From Treponema socranskii subsp. socranskii VPI DR56BR1116 = ATCC 35536 (GTDB lineage Bacteria; Spirochaetota; Spirochaetia; Treponematales; Treponemataceae): a stretch of DNA of 64,000 bases. The first letter of the stretch is position 1. Every line of letters starts with the position of its first letter. The notes beneath the pieces were generated by a model that was given only the letters and a program-made list of their open reading frames with translations, made no database searches and was not told the origin of the DNA. Both the position numbers and the translations under genes were made by a program. The stretch is from assembly GCF_000468115.1 (NCBI RefSeq), contig NZ_AVQI01000082.1:1-64000 (forward strand), in the 5' to 3' direction. This document shows, piece by piece, positions 54,191 through 63,574 of the stretch.

Positions 54191-55954
54191 TTGAAAAAAA
54201 AGATTGTTTCATCGGTTGCAGGTATTCTGTGTATTGCAGGGCTTTTTTTAAGCTGCAATACGAATTCAAAGGCTGAAACGCTGAATGCGGACTACGTAGT
54301 TGTCGGAGGCGGGGCTGCCGGCTTAATGAGCGCATTGGAATTAAGCGAAAAGGGTAAGGTTATTTTACTTGAAAAAATGCCCGGTCTCGGCGGAACTTCA
54401 ATCAGAGCCAAGGGATTTTTATGGTCGATCGATTCGGCTTTAAACAAAGCAACGGGCAAGGGTTTAACGGCCCAACAAATGTTCGATTATTACAAAGAAA
54501 AAGCCGGTGCGGAAAATTTCAATGCCGAACTTTTCCAAGCGATGCTTGACGTATCGGGCAGCGTAGTTGATGATTTACTGCAAAAGGGTATGCCTTTCAG
54601 CAAAGAAAGACTGATTCCCGGTACGCCCAATTATCCGCAGCTTTTGTGTCTTACCGTCGACGGTGAAGGTCCGGCTATGGTCGCAAAATTCAAAGAGCTG
54701 CTGGAAAAAAGCGGTGTTGAAATACTTTTAAATACACGTGCCGAAGAATTGATTATAAAAGACGGAGCGGTACAGGGTGTAGTTGCCGAAAAAGACGGAA
54801 AAAAATACAATATTTTTGCCCAAAAAACCGTTTTGGCAACCGGCGGTTTTGCAAAAAGCAAAGAATTGATGGCAAAGTATAATAAAGAATTTGCAGACAA
54901 TGTTGCGTTTTGCGGAACGGGAAATACGGGTGACGGCATCACTATGGCGTTGGCGGCAGGCGCACAGCTTACGGGCGACGGTGTGCTCGGTATTTGGGGT
55001 ATGAACGATTATTACGGTTATGTCGGCGACATCGGCAGTTTGGTCAGACAAACGGCCGTCTATGTCAATAAAGAAGGAAAGCGCTTTGTAAACGAAAAAC
55101 GCTATTATGCCGAAGTTCATAAAGAATTAAACAAAATAACGGATAAGCTCGCATACGGAATCTTCGATTCTTCGAATCCCGCTTTTGTTGCAAATCTGGA
55201 AAAGGCGCTTGCCGAAAACTTAAGCGTAAAAGCCGATTCCCTTGAAGCTTTGGCTGCAAAACTGAATATCGATGCTGCAAACTTTAAATCGGCGATTGAA
55301 AGCTATAATACGGCATATGCGGCCGGAGAAGACGGTGACTTCGGTATCAAAAACAAGGTTATGACTCCCGTCTTAAAAGCACCTTTTTATGCCGTCGAAG
55401 TGCGCCCGACAATAATCGGAACGATAAAAGGTTTAAAAGTCAACGAAAAAGCCCAAGTTTTAAATGAAAAAAACGAAGCTATCCCCAACTTGTACGCAAC
55501 CGGCGAATTGATAATCGGCAACTTTGTAAACAATGAATATCCCACTACGGGTACGGTGTTGTCCACCTGTTTATATTCCGGAAAAATTGCCGCCGATAAC
55601 GCATCCAAGGGCATAACAAGTAAATATTCGACTTCATCGGCTAAAAAAATGACCGCCGCCACGCAAAAGGCAAAAAAATCGAATACCGTGTATAAAGACG
55701 GCGTGTATACCGCTGAAGCGAAGGGTATGAACGGTCCGGTTAAGGTTGAAGTAAGCGTAGAGGGTAAAAAAATCGCCGCCGTTAAGGTTGTAAGCCACAG
55801 CGAAACGCCCGGTATAAGCGATCCCGCCTTTGATGTGATTCCGGCCGCTATGGTTAAAGCGAATTCTTTTGAAGTCGACGGCGTTTCCGGTGCGACGATG
55901 ACAAGCAAGGCTCTGATTGAAGCGGCAAAGCTTGCATTAAAAGATGCCCGCTGA
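54191..55954 (+). CDS. flavocytochrome-like FAD lipoprotein with FMN-binding domain
   Basis: A 587-residue lipoprotein (lipobox LFLSC, Cys22). An FAD-binding fumarate-reductase/succinate-dehydrogenase flavoprotein domain follows: ADYVVVGGGAAGLMSALELS near 35, later TVLATGGFAKSKELMAKYN and ATGELIIGNFVNNEYPTTG. The C-terminal 85 residues form an FMN-binding domain with DGVSGATMTSKALI, where the Thr is the usual attachment point for FMN by ApbE. Related proteins reduce fumarate, urocanate or other enoates outside the membrane. No haem motif (CxxCH) is present. Starts at TTG 54191 behind GAGGTG. Lower GC than its neighbours. Confidence 0.9.
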   Translation: MKKKIVSSVAGILCIAGLFLSCNTNSKAETLNADYVVVGGGAAGLMSALELSEKGKVILLEKMPGLGGTSIRAKGFLWSIDSALNKATGKGLTAQQMFDYYKEKAGAENFNAELFQAMLDVSGSVVDDLLQKGMPFSKERLIPGTPNYPQLLCLTVDGEGPAMVAKFKELLEKSGVEILLNTRAEELIIKDGAVQGVVAEKDGKKYNIFAQKTVLATGGFAKSKELMAKYNKEFADNVAFCGTGNTGDGITMALAAGAQLTGDGVLGIWGMNDYYGYVGDIGSLVRQTAVYVNKEGKRFVNEKRYYAEVHKELNKITDKLAYGIFDSSNPAFVANLEKALAENLSVKADSLEALAAKLNIDAANFKSAIESYNTAYAAGEDGDFGIKNKVMTPVLKAPFYAVEVRPTIIGTIKGLKVNEKAQVLNEKNEAIPNLYATGELIIGNFVNNEYPTTGTVLSTCLYSGKIAADNASKGITSKYSTSSAKKMTAATQKAKKSNTVYKDGVYTAEAKGMNGPVKVEVSVEGKKIAAVKVVSHSETPGISDPAFDVIPAAMVKANSFEVDGVSGATMTSKALIEAAKLALKDAR

Positions 55955-55987
55955 TACAAAAAAGTTTTTTAATGAATAAAAAGAGGG

Positions 55988-56014
55988 CTGCCGAAAGTAG
56001 GTGACTTTTGGCAG
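55988..56014 (+). other. hairpin after the flavoprotein gene
   Basis: CTGCCGAAAGT (55988-55998) pairs with ACTTTTGGCAG (56004-56014), one G-T pair, five-base loop. No T run follows. Confidence 0.5.
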
Positions 56015-56078
56015 TCTCCCTTATACCGGCTTGAAAAAAAGCGAGTCAGTGCTACAACTTGATAGTAAAAAAACAAAT

Positions 56079-57179
56079 ATGAATATCAAATACATAGCCT
56101 TACTCTTACCGCTTTTGCTTTTAGAGCCGGCTGTTTACGCTCAAACAAAGGGCACCATGCCCGCTGCGGCACACGGAAGCGTAAAAAACGGCGTGACGGA
56201 ACGCGAATTCGTCATTGCTTTTCACGCAATTGTAAATACCGACAAAACGGGTAAAAATCTGATAAAAGAACTGCCCGATTTACGAAAACGGGGAATCAAC
56301 ACGCTTTTTCTCCAAATAGGTTACAACTATCAATGGAAAAGCGATCCGAAACTCTATAACAAATACGTGCTTTCCGAAACCGTCGCACGCGAAATTGCCG
56401 CCGAATGCCGGAGGCTTTCCATCGACCTCATCCCGGAAATAAACTGCCTCGGCCATCAATCATGGAAAAACAAAACCTTTGCCATGCTCAAAGCTTACCC
56501 CGAACTGGACGAAACGCCAGGCCTCTACCCCGGCAATAAGGGTATTTATTGCCGAAGCCTCTGCTCTTCCAATGAAAAAGTTTACACGATTTTATTCGGT
56601 TTAATCGACGAAATTACAGAAGTCTTTTCGGTAAAAAAAATACATGTCGGTTTGGACGAAGTGTTTTTAATCGGCGAAGACGCATGCCTTCTTTGCCGCG
56701 GAAAAGACAAGGCCGAACTGTTCGCCGAAGCTGTGAACAGACTCTACGATCACTGTGTCAAAAAACGGGGACTTACAATGTATATGTGGGGCGACCGCCT
56801 CATCGACAGCGAGGATGAAGAGAGCGGTTATAAGGGTGAATACGAAAGCTCATGTAACGGTACCGATCCCGCCGTCGACCTTATTCCCAAAGGCATCATC
56901 ATCTGCGACTGGCACTATGACGAGCTGGAACGCTACGGCTCCATCCCTTATTTTTTAAACAAGGGTTTCCGCGTCCTGCCGACAAGTTTCAAGGGAATTA
57001 AAGCGGTAAACGCTCTCATCGACTATTCGCTTTTGTACAAGACGAACCCGAATATGCTCGGCCACATGTACACGGCGTGGGACAATGTTACGAACAAAAA
57101 TCTCTCACGATATAAACCGATGGTCAAAACGATCGACCGCCTGATCCGTACCGCTTCCGGGATGAATCATCCCCATTAA
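56079..57179 (+). CDS. GH20-like beta-N-acetylhexosaminidase
   Basis: A 366-residue secreted protein. A signal peptide (NIKYIALLLPLLLLEPAVYAQ) is followed by a TIM-barrel with GH20 features: IPEINCLGHQSWK near 130 and KIHVGLDEVFLIGEDAC near 190, where the D-E pair is the catalytic hallmark of GH20. A later MYMWGDR and WDNVTN complete the barrel. It lacks the separate N-terminal GH20b domain and is shorter than classical enzymes. Probable action on N-acetylhexosamine-containing glycans or peptidoglycan fragments. The start at 56079 puts the signal at the N-terminus; no clear binding site. Confidence 0.78.
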   Translation: MNIKYIALLLPLLLLEPAVYAQTKGTMPAAAHGSVKNGVTEREFVIAFHAIVNTDKTGKNLIKELPDLRKRGINTLFLQIGYNYQWKSDPKLYNKYVLSETVAREIAAECRRLSIDLIPEINCLGHQSWKNKTFAMLKAYPELDETPGLYPGNKGIYCRSLCSSNEKVYTILFGLIDEITEVFSVKKIHVGLDEVFLIGEDACLLCRGKDKAELFAEAVNRLYDHCVKKRGLTMYMWGDRLIDSEDEESGYKGEYESSCNGTDPAVDLIPKGIIICDWHYDELERYGSIPYFLNKGFRVLPTSFKGIKAVNALIDYSLLYKTNPNMLGHMYTAWDNVTNKNLSRYKPMVKTIDRLIRTASGMNHPH

Positions 57180-57227
57180 ACCTAAGAAAACCTTTCAGCT
57201 GGATTTAATATGATGCAATGTGTAAAC

Positions 57228-57256
57228 TTGCAAAAGACGGCGCGCATTGTTATAGT
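57228..57256 (+). promoter_or_regulatory. aspartokinase promoter
   Basis: TTGCAA (57228-57233), 17-base spacer and TATAGT (57251-57256). The start codon at 57263 lies seven bases after the -10, where transcription itself should begin. Confidence 0.7.
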
Positions 57257-57262
57257 ACAGCT

Positions 57263-58588
57263 ATGATAGTTATGAAATTCGGCGGCTCGTCAGTCGCAAA
57301 TGCGGAGCGCATCCGGCATGTCGCATCTATTATTAAAGCGTATCAAAAGAGCAGGCCGGTCGTCGTGCTCTCCGCGATGGGCGATACGACCGATCACCTC
57401 CTCGAAGCGGCCGATAAAGCGCTCGGCGGAGTCGTGAGCATGGAGCAGATCGCTTCTCTTCATTTTGAAACTTTGCGCGAACTCGGATTGCCGAGCGGCA
57501 CAATTGAAGATTTAATAAACGAATTGACGCAGCTTTTGACCGGCATTTCGATGATAAAAGAATTGACAAAACGCACGCGCGATTATCTCGTGTCCTTCGG
57601 CGAACGCATGTCGGTGCGTATCGCCTCTGCTTATTTGACAAAAGAAGGGATTCCCGCTTTAGCTTACGATGCGTGGGATATCGGCATCGTAAGCGACGGC
57701 AATTTTATGTCGGCGGAACTGCTCGATGAAGTGTGGCAATCGATACCGGAGCATTTGCATGCGTATGCATCCGGAAAGGACGAGCGCATTCCTGTCGTGA
57801 CGGGTTTTATTGCAAAAGACAAAAGCGGAAATATTACGACGCTCGGGCGGGGCGGAAGCGATTTGACTGCGACGATCATCGGGGCGGCGACGGGCGCGGA
57901 AGAGATTCAAACGTGGAAAGACGTCGACGGTATCATGACGAGTGATCCCCGCATCTGTCCCGACGCCAAGCCGGTACGCGAAGTAACGTACGAAGAAGCG
58001 CAGGAGCTTGCGTTTTTCGGCGCGCAAGTGCTGCACCCGCGTTCGATGCTCCCGTGCCGCCGCACTGCAACTCCCGTCCGCGTAAAGAATTCGTACAATA
58101 TCGAAAGCCCGGGGTCGATCATCGTCGAAACGCATAACGGAAAAGCGTCTCCCGTCTGCGCGATCACGGGCGTCAAGCACGTAACGCTGATCGATATCGC
58201 TTCGACGCGCATGCTCGGCGCGGTCGGTTTTCTTGCGCACATATTCAATCAGTTTTTAAAATGGAATATCAGCATCGACGTGATTGCGACGAGCGAAGTG
58301 TCCGTTTCGCTGACGGTAAATACAAAGACCGATCTTTCGGGTTTGATCCGCGATTTGAGCGACGTCGCCGAAGTGCGGACACGGAGCGGAAAAGCGATCG
58401 TGTCGATCATCTGCGACGCGCTGCATTCGTCGGCGATCCTCGCGGCGGGATTTAAAGCGTTGTCGGATGAAAATATCAATGTGCAGATGATCAGTCAAGG
58501 CGCGAGCAAAGTGAATATCAGCATGATCGTCGACGACGAAGAAGCCGATAAAACCGTGCGCGTACTGCACAAAGCGTATTTCGCTTGA
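57263..58588 (+). CDS. lysC: aspartokinase
   Basis: A 441-residue aspartate kinase, first enzyme of the aspartate pathway to lysine, methionine and threonine. The N-terminal MKFGGSSVANAERI binds ATP and aspartate; TTLGRGGSDLTATIIGAATG near 195 and EIQTWKDVDGIMTSDPR near 215 are catalytic-domain motifs. Two ACT domains follow (about 300-441), including EVSVSLTVNT and INVQMISQGASKVNISMIV, which usually give feedback control by lysine. The ATG at 57263 has no binding site and falls where transcription starts, so the message may be leaderless; an in-frame ATG lies at 57272. Close to dapB. Confidence 0.93.
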   Translation: MIVMKFGGSSVANAERIRHVASIIKAYQKSRPVVVLSAMGDTTDHLLEAADKALGGVVSMEQIASLHFETLRELGLPSGTIEDLINELTQLLTGISMIKELTKRTRDYLVSFGERMSVRIASAYLTKEGIPALAYDAWDIGIVSDGNFMSAELLDEVWQSIPEHLHAYASGKDERIPVVTGFIAKDKSGNITTLGRGGSDLTATIIGAATGAEEIQTWKDVDGIMTSDPRICPDAKPVREVTYEEAQELAFFGAQVLHPRSMLPCRRTATPVRVKNSYNIESPGSIIVETHNGKASPVCAITGVKHVTLIDIASTRMLGAVGFLAHIFNQFLKWNISIDVIATSEVSVSLTVNTKTDLSGLIRDLSDVAEVRTRSGKAIVSIICDALHSSAILAAGFKALSDENINVQMISQGASKVNISMIVDDEEADKTVRVLHKAYFA

Positions 58589-58651
58589 CCTTCGGCGTTT
58601 CGAATTTGAAAGTTGATAATGGAATTAATAATTAATAATTTTGGAGTGTAT

Positions 58652-59425
58652 ATGAATATTGCGATCGTCGGTTACGGAAAGATGGGGCACATGATTAAAA
58701 ATGCTGCGGAACGGCTCGGCCACCGCATCGTTCTTACCGCAGATCCCTTTTCTCCCGATGCCGATGTAAAACCCGCTTCGGCGACCGATACGGCGCGTGC
58801 GGTAAAATCCTCCGGAGCCGAAGGCGTCATCGAGTTCAGCCGGCCGTCGGTTGCCGTCGAAAATATCCACTCACTCCTTCCGCTTTCGCTCCCGCTCGTC
58901 GTCGGAACGACGGGCTGGACGGAGAGCCTTCCGGCTGTAGAAAAACGTGCCGCAGATACGGGCGGCGCTTTACTCTATTCGTCGAATTTTTCCATCGGTG
59001 TCAATATGTTTTACAAAATCGTCTCCGAAGCCGCCCGCCTTATGAAAGACTGTTCCGACTACGACGTTGCGGTGTGGGAAGCGCACCACAATCAAAAAGC
59101 CGACAGTCCGTCCGGTACGGCGCTCGAAATCGCACGGCGCATTATGGCCGAATATACGACGAAAACGAAAATCGTCTCCGACTCCTTTCACCGAAGGCCC
59201 GAAGAAAACGAACTGAGCCTTGCGAGCACGAGGTGCGGTTCGAATCCCGGAGAGCACACCGTGTTTTTTGACGGACAAGCCGACACGATCGAACTTACGC
59301 ACCGCGCTCGAAGCCGAGAGGGATTTGCGATCGGCGCCGTCCGTTCTCTCGAACGATTTTCTTCCGCGCTGAAAACCGGAACGCTGCAAAAAGGCCGCGT
59401 GTATACCATGCAGGATCTGTTTTAG
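58652..59425 (+). CDS. dapB: 4-hydroxy-tetrahydrodipicolinate reductase
   Basis: A 257-residue DapB, catalysing the NAD(P)H-dependent step that makes tetrahydrodipicolinate for lysine and peptidoglycan precursors. Evidence: IAIVGYGKMGHMIKNAA Rossmann start, LVVGTTGWTE near 90, SSNFSIGVNMFYKIV near 112, and the catalytic AHHNQKADSPSGTALEIA near 145 with the His pair and Lys. The start at 58652 has GGAGTG upstream; the in-frame 58613 start lacks one. Follows lysC by 63 bases. Confidence 0.94.
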   Translation: MNIAIVGYGKMGHMIKNAAERLGHRIVLTADPFSPDADVKPASATDTARAVKSSGAEGVIEFSRPSVAVENIHSLLPLSLPLVVGTTGWTESLPAVEKRAADTGGALLYSSNFSIGVNMFYKIVSEAARLMKDCSDYDVAVWEAHHNQKADSPSGTALEIARRIMAEYTTKTKIVSDSFHRRPEENELSLASTRCGSNPGEHTVFFDGQADTIELTHRARSREGFAIGAVRSLERFSSALKTGTLQKGRVYTMQDLF

Positions 59426-59553
59426 CTGCGGTCATTGAAAACGCGATACTCTATCGTATGTATTGAAAAAAAGGCCGCTTTATTCTACAATCGAAATAAT
59501 CGTTTTTTTTAATCAATAGGGTATTGCGAGCGCAATACCGCGTTGGAGGAAAT

Positions 59554-59787
59554 ATGACAATAGCTGAAATGCTTCAGCAGAGCGGCATATTGACGCTGCT
59601 CGGAATGGGCGTTGTATTCTCTTTTCTTATTATCATGATTGCGTGTATGTACCTGCTTCACGTTGTGCTCCGCGCGCTCAAACTCGATAATGAAGAAAAA
59701 AAAGAAACCGTGCAATCTCCCGCACCTGCACTGGCGAGGCACGACGACGCGATTATCGCCGCGATCGCCGCCGCCGTTCACAAATAA
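59554..59787 (+). CDS. oadG: oxaloacetate decarboxylase gamma subunit
   Basis: A 77-residue protein with one N-terminal transmembrane helix (LTLLGMGVVFSFLIIMIACM) and a short polar tail, matching OadG. It holds the alpha subunit to the membrane beta subunit. GGAGGA precedes the ATG at 59554. The metal-binding His cluster at the C-terminus of classical OadG is reduced to one or two His. First gene of oadGAB. Confidence 0.85.
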   Translation: MTIAEMLQQSGILTLLGMGVVFSFLIIMIACMYLLHVVLRALKLDNEEKKETVQSPAPALARHDDAIIAAIAAAVHK

Positions 59788-59805
59788 ATCATCAAGGAAA
59801 ACACC

Positions 59806-61884
59806 ATGGCAAAGAAAGTCCACATTACGGAACTCGTTTTACGCGACGCGCATCAGTCGCTGCTCGCAACTCGTATGACGACTGCGGATATGCTTCCCGC
59901 ATGTCCGATGATCGATAAAATCGGCTACTATTCCGCCGAAGCATGGGGAGGCGCGACCTACGATTCGTGCATCCGCTTTTTAAATGAAGATCCGTGGGAA
60001 CGCCTGCGCAAACTTCACGCGGCGATGCCCAACACGAAGATTATGATGCTGTTGCGCGGTCAAAACCTTTTGGGATACCGCCACTATGCCGACGATGTCG
60101 TCGATAAGTTCGTCGAAGCCGCCGCAAAAAACGGTATCGGCATTTTCCGCATTTTCGATGCGTGCAACGATCCGCGTAACCTCGAACGTTCGGCGAAAGC
60201 CGCAAAAAAAACCGGCAAACACGTGCAGATGGCGATTTCCTACGCGACGACGCCCTATCACACAAAAGAAGTGTACGCCGATTTGGCCAAGCGCTATGCC
60301 GAATTCGGCGCGGATTCGATTTGTATCAAAGATATGTCGGGTTTGTTAAAACCCTTTGAAGCCTACGACCTCGTTAAAGCGATCAAAGCGAAAGTCGATA
60401 TGCCGATCGAAATTCACTCGCACTCGACGACGGGCTTGAGCGTTGCGACGCTTTTGAAAGCGTCGGAAGCGGGTGCCGATGTTCTCGATACGGCCATTTC
60501 TTCCATGGCGATGGGAACGTCTCACAGCCCGACGGAAACCGTCGTCGAAATGCTCAAAGGTTCCGAATACGATACGGGACTCGACACGAAAGCGCTCCTC
60601 GAAATCGCGGCGTACTTCCGCGACGTGCGCGAACACTACGCATCCCTCGAATCGAAATTCCACGGAGCCGATACGCGCATTCTCGTTTCGCAAGTGCCGG
60701 GCGGCATGCTTTCGAACCTCGAAAAGCAGCTGAAAGAGCAGGGTGCGGCGGATAAAATCGACGACGTATTGAAAGAGATTCCGATCGTGCAAAAAGACGT
60801 GGGCTACGTGCCGCTCGTAACTCCGACAAGCCAAATCGTCGGTACGCAGGCGGTGTTCAACGTGCTTTTCGGACGCTATGCGCGCCTTACGCAGGAATTC
60901 CGCGATCTCCTTACCGGACGATACGGAGCGACTCCTGCGGCGGTCAATGCCGATCTGCAAAAAGAAGCGCTCAAACAAAACAATATGGACTCAGTCGTTA
61001 CGTGCCGCCCCGCCGACCTCATTTCAAACGAATGGGACAAATGCGTCGAAGATGCAAAAAAAGCGGGCGGAGACGGAAGCGACGAAGACGTTTTGACTTA
61101 CGCGATGTTCCCGAAAGTCGCCGAAAAGTTTTTCAAAGAGCGCTCAAAGGGTCCTGTCGATGCGCAAAAAACTTTCGGCGTAAAACCCGTTTCCGAAAGC
61201 GCCTCTGCAAGCGCGCCGAAATCGGGATCCTACACGGTAAGCGTAAACGGCACTCCCTACTCGGTTACGACGAGCGCGGGAAGCGATACCATCATCGTAA
61301 ACGGTACGTCGTATAACGTTTCCTTCGGCGATGCCGCCCCCTCATCTGCGCCCGTATCCGCACCCGTCGTTACGGGCGGCGCGGATATCAAAGCGCCGGT
61401 TGCGGGAACGCTTTTGCGCTATGTGGCGCAAAACGGCGCCGAAGTAAAAAAAGGCGATACCGTTTTGATGATCGAATCGATGAAAATGGAACTCGAAGTA
61501 AAAGCTCCGGCCGACGGAAAAATAAACTTTATCGCACAGCCGGGCGCTCAGATTGCGGCGGGCGAGGTTATCGCAAGTCTCGGCGGCACCGTTGCGGCGG
61601 CTCCGGCTCCGAAGCCCGCAGCAGCTGCTCCCGTCCCGAAAGCGGCTCCCGTTCCTTCGGCCGCTTCGACAGGCGGGAAACCCGTGAATGCTCCGGTTGC
61701 TGGAACGCTTTTGCGCTATGAAGTCGGTGAAGGCGATCAGGTTAAAGCCGATACGACGGTTATCATGATCGAGTCGATGAAGATGGAATTGGAAATCAAA
61801 GCAGGCGCGGCCGGCGCCGTTCACTTCCTCGTTCAGCCGGGTTCTCAGATTACGGCGGGTCAGGCGCTCGCTGAAATCAAATAA
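59806..61884 (+). CDS. oadA: oxaloacetate decarboxylase alpha subunit with two biotinyl domains
   Basis: A 692-residue protein. Residues 1-460 are the carboxyltransferase domain: [15 protein letters not shown] near 7, [13 protein letters not shown] near 115, [10 protein letters not shown] near 180 and [11 protein letters not shown] with the metal-binding His pair near 205. It moves CO2 from oxaloacetate to biotin. The C-terminus carries two biotinyl domains, each with MIESMKMEL; the biotin lysines are Lys560 and Lys659, 99 residues apart, joined by an Ala/Pro linker. Most OadA proteins have one such domain. Together with OadB it pumps sodium. Confidence 0.94.
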   Translation: MAKKVHITELVLRDAHQSLLATRMTTADMLPACPMIDKIGYYSAEAWGGATYDSCIRFLNEDPWERLRKLHAAMPNTKIMMLLRGQNLLGYRHYADDVVDKFVEAAAKNGIGIFRIFDACNDPRNLERSAKAAKKTGKHVQMAISYATTPYHTKEVYADLAKRYAEFGADSICIKDMSGLLKPFEAYDLVKAIKAKVDMPIEIHSHSTTGLSVATLLKASEAGADVLDTAISSMAMGTSHSPTETVVEMLKGSEYDTGLDTKALLEIAAYFRDVREHYASLESKFHGADTRILVSQVPGGMLSNLEKQLKEQGAADKIDDVLKEIPIVQKDVGYVPLVTPTSQIVGTQAVFNVLFGRYARLTQEFRDLLTGRYGATPAAVNADLQKEALKQNNMDSVVTCRPADLISNEWDKCVEDAKKAGGDGSDEDVLTYAMFPKVAEKFFKERSKGPVDAQKTFGVKPVSESASASAPKSGSYTVSVNGTPYSVTTSAGSDTIIVNGTSYNVSFGDAAPSSAPVSAPVVTGGADIKAPVAGTLLRYVAQNGAEVKKGDTVLMIESMKMELEVKAPADGKINFIAQPGAQIAAGEVIASLGGTVAAAPAPKPAAAAPVPKAAPVPSAASTGGKPVNAPVAGTLLRYEVGEGDQVKADTTVIMIESMKMELEIKAGAAGAVHFLVQPGSQITAGQALAEIK

Positions 61885-61895
61885 GGAAAGGCAGT

Positions 61896-63326
61896 ATGAA
61901 TACGACAAAACCAAGCACGCGGCATATTCTTAGTACGCTGTTTTTGATACTCGGCGTCGCATCGGTCTTTGCCCTCGTGCGCCCTGCGGTATTCGCGCAA
62001 AATACGTACGAAGAGCGTGCTTCGTTCCGCACGATAAATACGGCGAAGATTAAAAATTCCGAAGGTATCAAAAATATCGATGTCGGAACTTTTATCGAAA
62101 ACATTTGGGAAAATACCGGCATCTATCAGATGATCCACACGAAAACCGTCGCGGAAAGGGCGGCGGAACAGGCGACAGCGGCTGCATCCGCGGCAAAGCA
62201 GGCGCACGATCCCTTTGCGGGATCGCAGGTTCCCGCGTGGTACAGCCTCATCATGATCGCGATCGGATTTTTAATAATCTATCTCGGAGCCGCGCGAGGC
62301 TTCGAGCCGCTCCTTTTGATTCCGATCGGCTTCGGCACCGTCTTTGCAAACATCCTCGGAGCGGGCATGATAGAAGCGCCTCACGGTATGCTGCACATCA
62401 TCTATACGGCGGGCGTCGGAAACGAATTTTTCCCGATGCTCATCTTTATGGGAATCGGCGCCATGACGGACTTCGGCCCGCTCATCGCAAATCCGAAAAC
62501 CGCGCTTCTCGGAGGAGCCGCACAGCTCGGCGTCTTTGCGACGATGTTCGGTGTCGCCCTTTTCAATTTGATTCCCGGCGTCGATTACAATATGCTTCAG
62601 GCCTGCGCCATTTCGATTATCGGAGGAGCGGACGGTCCGACGACGATTTACGTCGCCGGAAAGCTTGCCCCCGAAATGATGGCGGTCGTCGCCGTTGCCG
62701 CGTATTCGTACATGGCGCTCGTACCGCTCATCCAGCCGCCCATCATGAAACTGCTTACGACGCATCACGAACGGCGTATCGCAATGCCGCAGCTTCGGCC
62801 CGTTTCACGCACGGAAAAAATTCTCTTTCCGCTTAAGCTGCTCATCCTTACGATTTTGCTTTTGCCGCCTGCAGCGCCTCTTATCGGTATGCTCGCATTC
62901 GGTAATTTTGTTAAAGAAGTCGGCGTCGTCGAACGTCTTTCCAAAACGATTCAAAACGAATTGATGAACATCGTTTCCATTTTGCTGTCGCTCGGCGTCG
63001 GCGCTCAGATGACTCCCGAAAAGATCATCAATCCGAGATCGCTCGGCATCATCGCGCTCGGCCTCATCGCGTTTATCATCGCGACGACAGGCGGACTTTT
63101 GATGGCGAAGCTTATGAACGTCTTTTTGCCGAAAGATAAAAAGATCAACCCGCTTATCGGATCCGCAGGCGTTTCCGCCGTTCCGATGGCGGCCCGCGTC
63201 GCAAACAAAGTCGGCATGGAATACGATCCGTCGAACTTCCTGCTCATGAATGCGATGGGGCCGAACGTTTCAGGCGTTATCGGAACCGCAATCGCGGCAG
63301 GCGTCTTTATCGCAACGTACGGCTAA
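61896..63326 (+). CDS. oadB: oxaloacetate decarboxylase beta subunit (sodium pump)
   Basis: A 476-residue integral membrane protein that decarboxylates carboxybiotin and exports sodium. The core motifs are [20 protein letters not shown] near 190, [19 protein letters not shown] near 245 and a late [18 protein letters not shown] with [19 protein letters not shown]. The N-terminal 115 residues include one helix, a soluble loop with [14 protein letters not shown] and an Ala-rich stretch, longer than in classical OadB; the GIYQM part is the usual start of the family. Ends the oadGAB operon. Confidence 0.94.
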   Translation: MNTTKPSTRHILSTLFLILGVASVFALVRPAVFAQNTYEERASFRTINTAKIKNSEGIKNIDVGTFIENIWENTGIYQMIHTKTVAERAAEQATAAASAAKQAHDPFAGSQVPAWYSLIMIAIGFLIIYLGAARGFEPLLLIPIGFGTVFANILGAGMIEAPHGMLHIIYTAGVGNEFFPMLIFMGIGAMTDFGPLIANPKTALLGGAAQLGVFATMFGVALFNLIPGVDYNMLQACAISIIGGADGPTTIYVAGKLAPEMMAVVAVAAYSYMALVPLIQPPIMKLLTTHHERRIAMPQLRPVSRTEKILFPLKLLILTILLLPPAAPLIGMLAFGNFVKEVGVVERLSKTIQNELMNIVSILLSLGVGAQMTPEKIINPRSLGIIALGLIAFIIATTGGLLMAKLMNVFLPKDKKINPLIGSAGVSAVPMAARVANKVGMEYDPSNFLLMNAMGPNVSGVIGTAIAAGVFIATYG

Positions 63327-63402
63327 GACCGCGTGCGTTGCGGTGCGCAGCGTAAAAATTAATAATCGATAATATCGGCTGCCGTCTGCGGCCGATCGAA
63401 AG

Positions 63403-63443
63403 GGCTGTCGAAAAGGCAAACGCTTTTGAGACGGCCTTTTTTT
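63403..63443 (+). terminator. terminator of the oadGAB operon
   Basis: GGCTGTCGAAAAGGC (63403-63417) pairs imperfectly with GCTTTTGAGACGGCC (63422-63436), then seven T. Confidence 0.75.
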
Positions 63444-63510
63444 ATTACGGCGCATGAGCCGGTGAAAATATGTAGCGAAGCGAAATATTTTTCGTCCGAC
63501 GATTCCGCAC

Positions 63511-63547
63511 AAAAAAAACGCCCGTTTGCATGATAGGCAAACGAGCG
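63511..63547 (-). terminator. terminator of the right-edge gene
   Basis: On the minus strand CGCTCGTTTGC pairs with GCAAACGGGCG (plus positions 63537-63547 and 63519-63529), one G-T pair, followed by eight T. Confidence 0.88.
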
Positions 63548-63574
63548 CCGTATTTTCAAAAAGTCTTTTGCGTC

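Noticed and set aside
59225-59250. GGTTCGAATCCC, resembling a tRNA T-arm
   Set aside because: It lies inside the dapB coding frame and no acceptor stem or anticodon arm can be built around it.
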